From positions 1 through 7,904 of the forward strand of contig PLSY01000216.1 of the NCBI GenBank assembly GCA_003164275.1: a stretch of 7,904 nucleotides of DNA, written 5' to 3'. Under the pieces are notes generated by a model, which saw nothing but the letters and a program-made list of their open reading frames with translations, made no database searches and was not told where the DNA came from. Both the position numbers and the translations under genes were made by a program. Source of the DNA: Acidimicrobiaceae bacterium (GTDB taxonomy: Bacteria > Actinomycetota > Acidimicrobiia > Acidimicrobiales > RAAP-2). Shown here in pieces: positions 6,088 to 7,904 of the stretch (its first letter is position 1; every line of letters starts with the position of its first letter).

Positions 6088-6495
6088 ATGGCCACCAAAC
6101 TCAGCGAGAAGGCCCGCAGCCTGATCAACCGACCCGTCATCGCCAGTGTGGCGACCGTCGACCCCGAGGGTCGGCCCCAGGTCACGCCGGTGTGGATCGA
6201 CCTCGAAGGGGACGACCTGGTCTTCAACTCGGCCAGGGGCCGGGTCAAGGCCAACAACCTGGAGAAGAACCCGCAGGTGGCCATCTCGGTCGTCGATCCT
6301 GAGGACACCTACAACGTGGTGGTGGTGCGGGGCACGGTGAGCTCGACCGAGGAAGGTGCGGACGCCCACATCGACTCACTGGCGAAGAAGTACCTCGGCC
6401 TCGACACATACCCGATGCGACAGGAGGGCGAGGTCCGGGTGAAGTACATCGTCCACGCCGACAAGATCGTCATGCAGTCAGGCGACGACGCCTAG
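6088..6495 (+). CDS. PPOX-class (split beta-barrel) F420- or flavin-dependent oxidoreductase
   Basis: A 135-residue single-domain protein of the pyridoxamine-5'-phosphate-oxidase-like split beta-barrel fold, closest in style to actinobacterial F420-dependent FDOR-B proteins such as Rv1155. Typical segments are INRPVIASVATVDPEGRPQ (13-31), TPVWIDLEGDDLVFNSARG (33-51), RVKANNLEKNPQVAISVVD (52-70), the beta strand NVVVVRGTVS (76-85) and KKYLGLDTYP (100-109). The basic VKANNL segment lies where family members contact the cofactor phosphate. Such proteins reduce or bind small substrates with F420H2, FMN or haem, so the physiological substrate cannot be told from sequence. It is the only plus-strand gene, divergent from nfo and convergent with the luciferase-like gene, whose stop codon overlaps its own. 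Start and length are secure from the ribosome binding site. Confidence 0.9.
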   Translation: MATKLSEKARSLINRPVIASVATVDPEGRPQVTPVWIDLEGDDLVFNSARGRVKANNLEKNPQVAISVVDPEDTYNVVVVRGTVSSTEEGADAHIDSLAKKYLGLDTYPMRQEGEVRVKYIVHADKIVMQSGDDA

Positions 6496-7334
6496 CGGCT
6501 ATGGCTGCCCGGGGCACGGGCCAGCTCCATGGCCTCGAGTAGGGCCGGCCCGAGTTCGGTCATCTCTGGAGCCATCTGGGCTCCGGGCACGGCGATGATG
6601 CATCCCGTTGCCCCCGCCGCCGCCACGGCGGTGATGGTGGCCACCGCTTCTCGCTCCGAAGCGGGGACGGCGCCGGTCCAGATCACCTCGATCCCGGACT
6701 CCTGGCCCGACACGGCGTCGGCGGCCAGCGAAACGGCGTCGAGGTCGCCATCGACCACGACGGCATCGGTGAAGGGCATGGCGACATGGAGGGCCTTGAC
6801 CCATGACCGCTCCGCCGTGTCCAGCCGGACGACCAGCGGTACTCCGCCGGGCTGCACGGGCGGAGGCTGGTTGACCGCCCCGTCAATGGCGAAGTGGGTA
6901 CCGGCGAACCCGGGGTGTTGGTCGTCGAGGACGGCCCGGCACACCTGGAGGCCCTCGGCCAGTCGATCGAGTGCAGCGGGCTCGTCGAGTGGTCCAGGAG
7001 CCAGGGTCACCACCCCCCGACCGCCGGAGATGACGTCTATTGATGTCACGATCTTGGCTAGCGCGGCCGGCGCCCGGGGATCGCCGCCAAGAGGGAAGGC
7101 CCCGAGCCGCACGGTGTGGGTCCGAGTGGCCAGTGCGCCGAGCAGCGAATAGGCCTCGAATCCCGCCTCGGCGGAGTCGGCGGGTGCCACCCCGCCACCC
7201 TGGTCGTCCTCGACCCAAAACGAGTCGAAGCCCGCCTGCTCAGCGGCGACAGCCAGTGAGCTGACGTCGGACAGAGTCGAACGCCCGGCGGTGGCCGGTC
7301 CGAGATCGGCTACCAACAGCCCGAGCCTGGTCAC
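6492..7334 (-). CDS. Luciferase-like monooxygenase family protein, probably F420-dependent (LLM class)
   Basis: A TIM-barrel flavin/F420 enzyme of the bacterial-luciferase family. Visible landmarks are the first strand RLGLLVADLG, then AAEQAGFDSFWVEDD, the ALATRTHTVRLGAFPLG strand, and the family block APAALAKIVTSIDVISGGRGVVTLAPG. The later NQPPPVQPGGVPLVV matches the PPPVQ-type strand of LLM proteins. With the GTG start at 7334 it has 280 residues, a little short for the family (about 300-350). Start choice is weak: GTG 7361 or an in-frame ATG at 7478 inside the preceding gene are possible, and none has a good Shine-Dalgarno sequence. The residues encoded before 7334 look unlike the family. 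It follows the crotonase-fold gene by 79 bases in the same direction and may be cotranscribed. Substrate is unknown; F420 use is inferred from family. Confidence 0.85.
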   Translation of the reverse strand: MTRLGLLVADLGPATAGRSTLSDVSSLAVAAEQAGFDSFWVEDDQGGGVAPADSAEAGFEAYSLLGALATRTHTVRLGAFPLGGDPRAPAALAKIVTSIDVISGGRGVVTLAPGPLDEPAALDRLAEGLQVCRAVLDDQHPGFAGTHFAIDGAVNQPPPVQPGGVPLVVRLDTAERSWVKALHVAMPFTDAVVVDGDLDAVSLAADAVSGQESGIEVIWTGAVPASEREAVATITAVAAAGATGCIIAVPGAQMAPEMTELGPALLEAMELARAPGSHSR

Positions 7335-7413
7335 GGACCGGTGGCCGAAGCGGGGATTCACGCTGGCTGAGCAGGCCGAGGGGCCGCCGGCCGCCGATGG
7401 TGAGACAGCCGCC

Positions 7414-7904
7414 TCACCGGCCGGTGAATTTGGCCTCCCGCTTCTCAACGAATGCCGCCAGGGCCTCTTTGGTGTCATCGCTCGGGAAGTTGACCGACTG
7501 AGAGCGCGACTCTTCTTCGAGGGCCTGGTCCATCGAGAGGCCGAGCGAGTTGTTGAGCATGGACTTGGTCATGGACAGGGCGAGGGTCGGTCCGGCGGCC
7601 AGGCGCTCGGCCCAGCCGGTGACGAAGGCATCCAGTTCGTCGTCGGGCACCACCCGGTTGACCACCCCGAACTCGGCCGCCTCTTGCGCGCTGTAGATGT
7701 CGGCGAAGAAGGCGAGCTCTTTTGCCCGGTGGATGCCGATGAACCGAGGGAGCAACCACGAGGCTCCGAAGTCGACCGACAGGCCGCGCTTGGAGAAGAT
7801 CTGGGAGAACCGAGCGGACTCCGAGGCCACCACGAGGTCGCAACCGAGGGCCATGCTCATGCCTGCCCCGGCCGCCACCCCCCCGACCTTGGCGATGGTC
7901 GGCT
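7414..7904 (-). CDS. Enoyl-CoA hydratase/isomerase family protein, PaaG-like, C-terminal 162 residues (5' end outside window)
   Basis: A crotonase-fold acyl-CoA enzyme that enters from the right edge. The frame is open through 7902, reading PTIAKVGGVAAGAGMSMALGCDLVVAS, so the GTG at 7878 is not a true start. GGVAAGAG is the second oxyanion-hole loop. The segment FSQIFSKRGLSVDFGASWLLPR closely resembles E. coli PaaG (FSKLGLIPDCGGTWLLPR), and the C-terminus FVEKREAKFTGR resembles PaaG AFLAKRSPQFTGK. The two catalytic Glu of classical hydratase (rat Glu144 and Glu164) align with Ser and Phe, while the Asp of the FSKxGLxxD segment, found in PaaG-type isomerases, is kept. This suggests a double-bond or ring-opening isomerase rather than a crotonase hydratase. 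Actual substrate is unknown. It precedes the luciferase-like gene. Confidence 0.92.
   Translation of the reverse strand, partial: PTIAKVGGVAAGAGMSMALGCDLVVASESARFSQIFSKRGLSVDFGASWLLPRFIGIHRAKELAFFADIYSAQEAAEFGVVNRVVPDDELDAFVTGWAERLAAGPTLALSMTKSMLNNSLGLSMDQALEEESRSQSVNFPSDDTKEALAAFVEKREAKFTGR

Noticed and set aside
7414..7427. Perfect 14-base palindrome TCACCGGCCGGTGA at the end of the crotonase-fold gene
   Set aside because: It encodes the conserved C-terminal FTGR plus stop, so coding constraint explains it. A neighbouring GGTGAG/CTCACC hairpin (7399-7418) has only 6 pairs and no T-run, so I do not call a terminator.
7335..7478. Longer luciferase-like protein starting at the ATG at 7478
   Set aside because: It would overlap the end of the crotonase-fold gene by 65 bases, and the extra 48 residues (Ser, Pro, Ala and Arg-rich) do not resemble the family N-terminus.
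1..7904. Search for a mobile element, defence system, CRISPR array, tRNA or other RNA gene, or a novel gene cluster
   Set aside because: No transposase, integrase, direct-repeat array, terminal repeats or structured RNA was seen. All genes belong to recognisable housekeeping, metabolic or metal-transport families with uniform composition.

Overview
The window is GC-rich, densely packed DNA that looks like a chromosomal stretch of a high-GC actinobacterium. The evidence is two enzymes of families that typically use coenzyme F420, promoter-like elements of the actinobacterial TANNNT type, several starts without a Shine-Dalgarno sequence, and GTG starts. A member of Acidimicrobiia or a related lineage would fit, but that placement is inference. 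All genes are on the minus strand except one at 6088-6495. Two genes run off the ends: fumC at the left (3' part missing) and a crotonase-fold enzyme at the right (5' part missing).

The core (about 561-4840, read right to left) is a complete metal-uptake operon. Its order is a substrate-binding lipoprotein (znuA-like), an ATPase with a His-rich tail (znuC-like), two different ABC-3 family permeases, and a Fur/Zur-family repressor. The first four genes overlap by 1 to 8 bases, which suggests translational coupling; the repressor follows after 64 bases. In front of the first gene lies a promoter-like pair (TTGTAA, 17 bases, TATGGT). The spacer of that pair is occupied by a near-palindrome resembling actinobacterial Zur boxes. 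The simplest model is an autoregulated zinc (or zinc/manganese) uptake unit: metal-loaded repressor covers the promoter, and metal shortage releases transporter and repressor together. The binding-protein ligands look like H-H-E-E, so the metal is not certain.

To the left, fumC (class II fumarase) starts at 430 with a good ribosome binding site and probably has its own promoter. To the right are nfo (endonuclease IV, all nine metal ligands visible), a divergently transcribed small PPOX/F420-type flavin-fold protein with a strong ribosome binding site, a convergent luciferase-like monooxygenase whose stop codon shares the palindrome CTAG with its neighbour's stop, and a PaaG-like enoyl-CoA hydratase/isomerase fragment.

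I found no RNA gene, CRISPR array, insertion sequence, prophage or defence gene, and no candidate for a wholly new system. The points most worth checking are the operator placement, the mixed metal-site signature of the binding protein, the asymmetric permease pair, and the His-rich ATPase tail.
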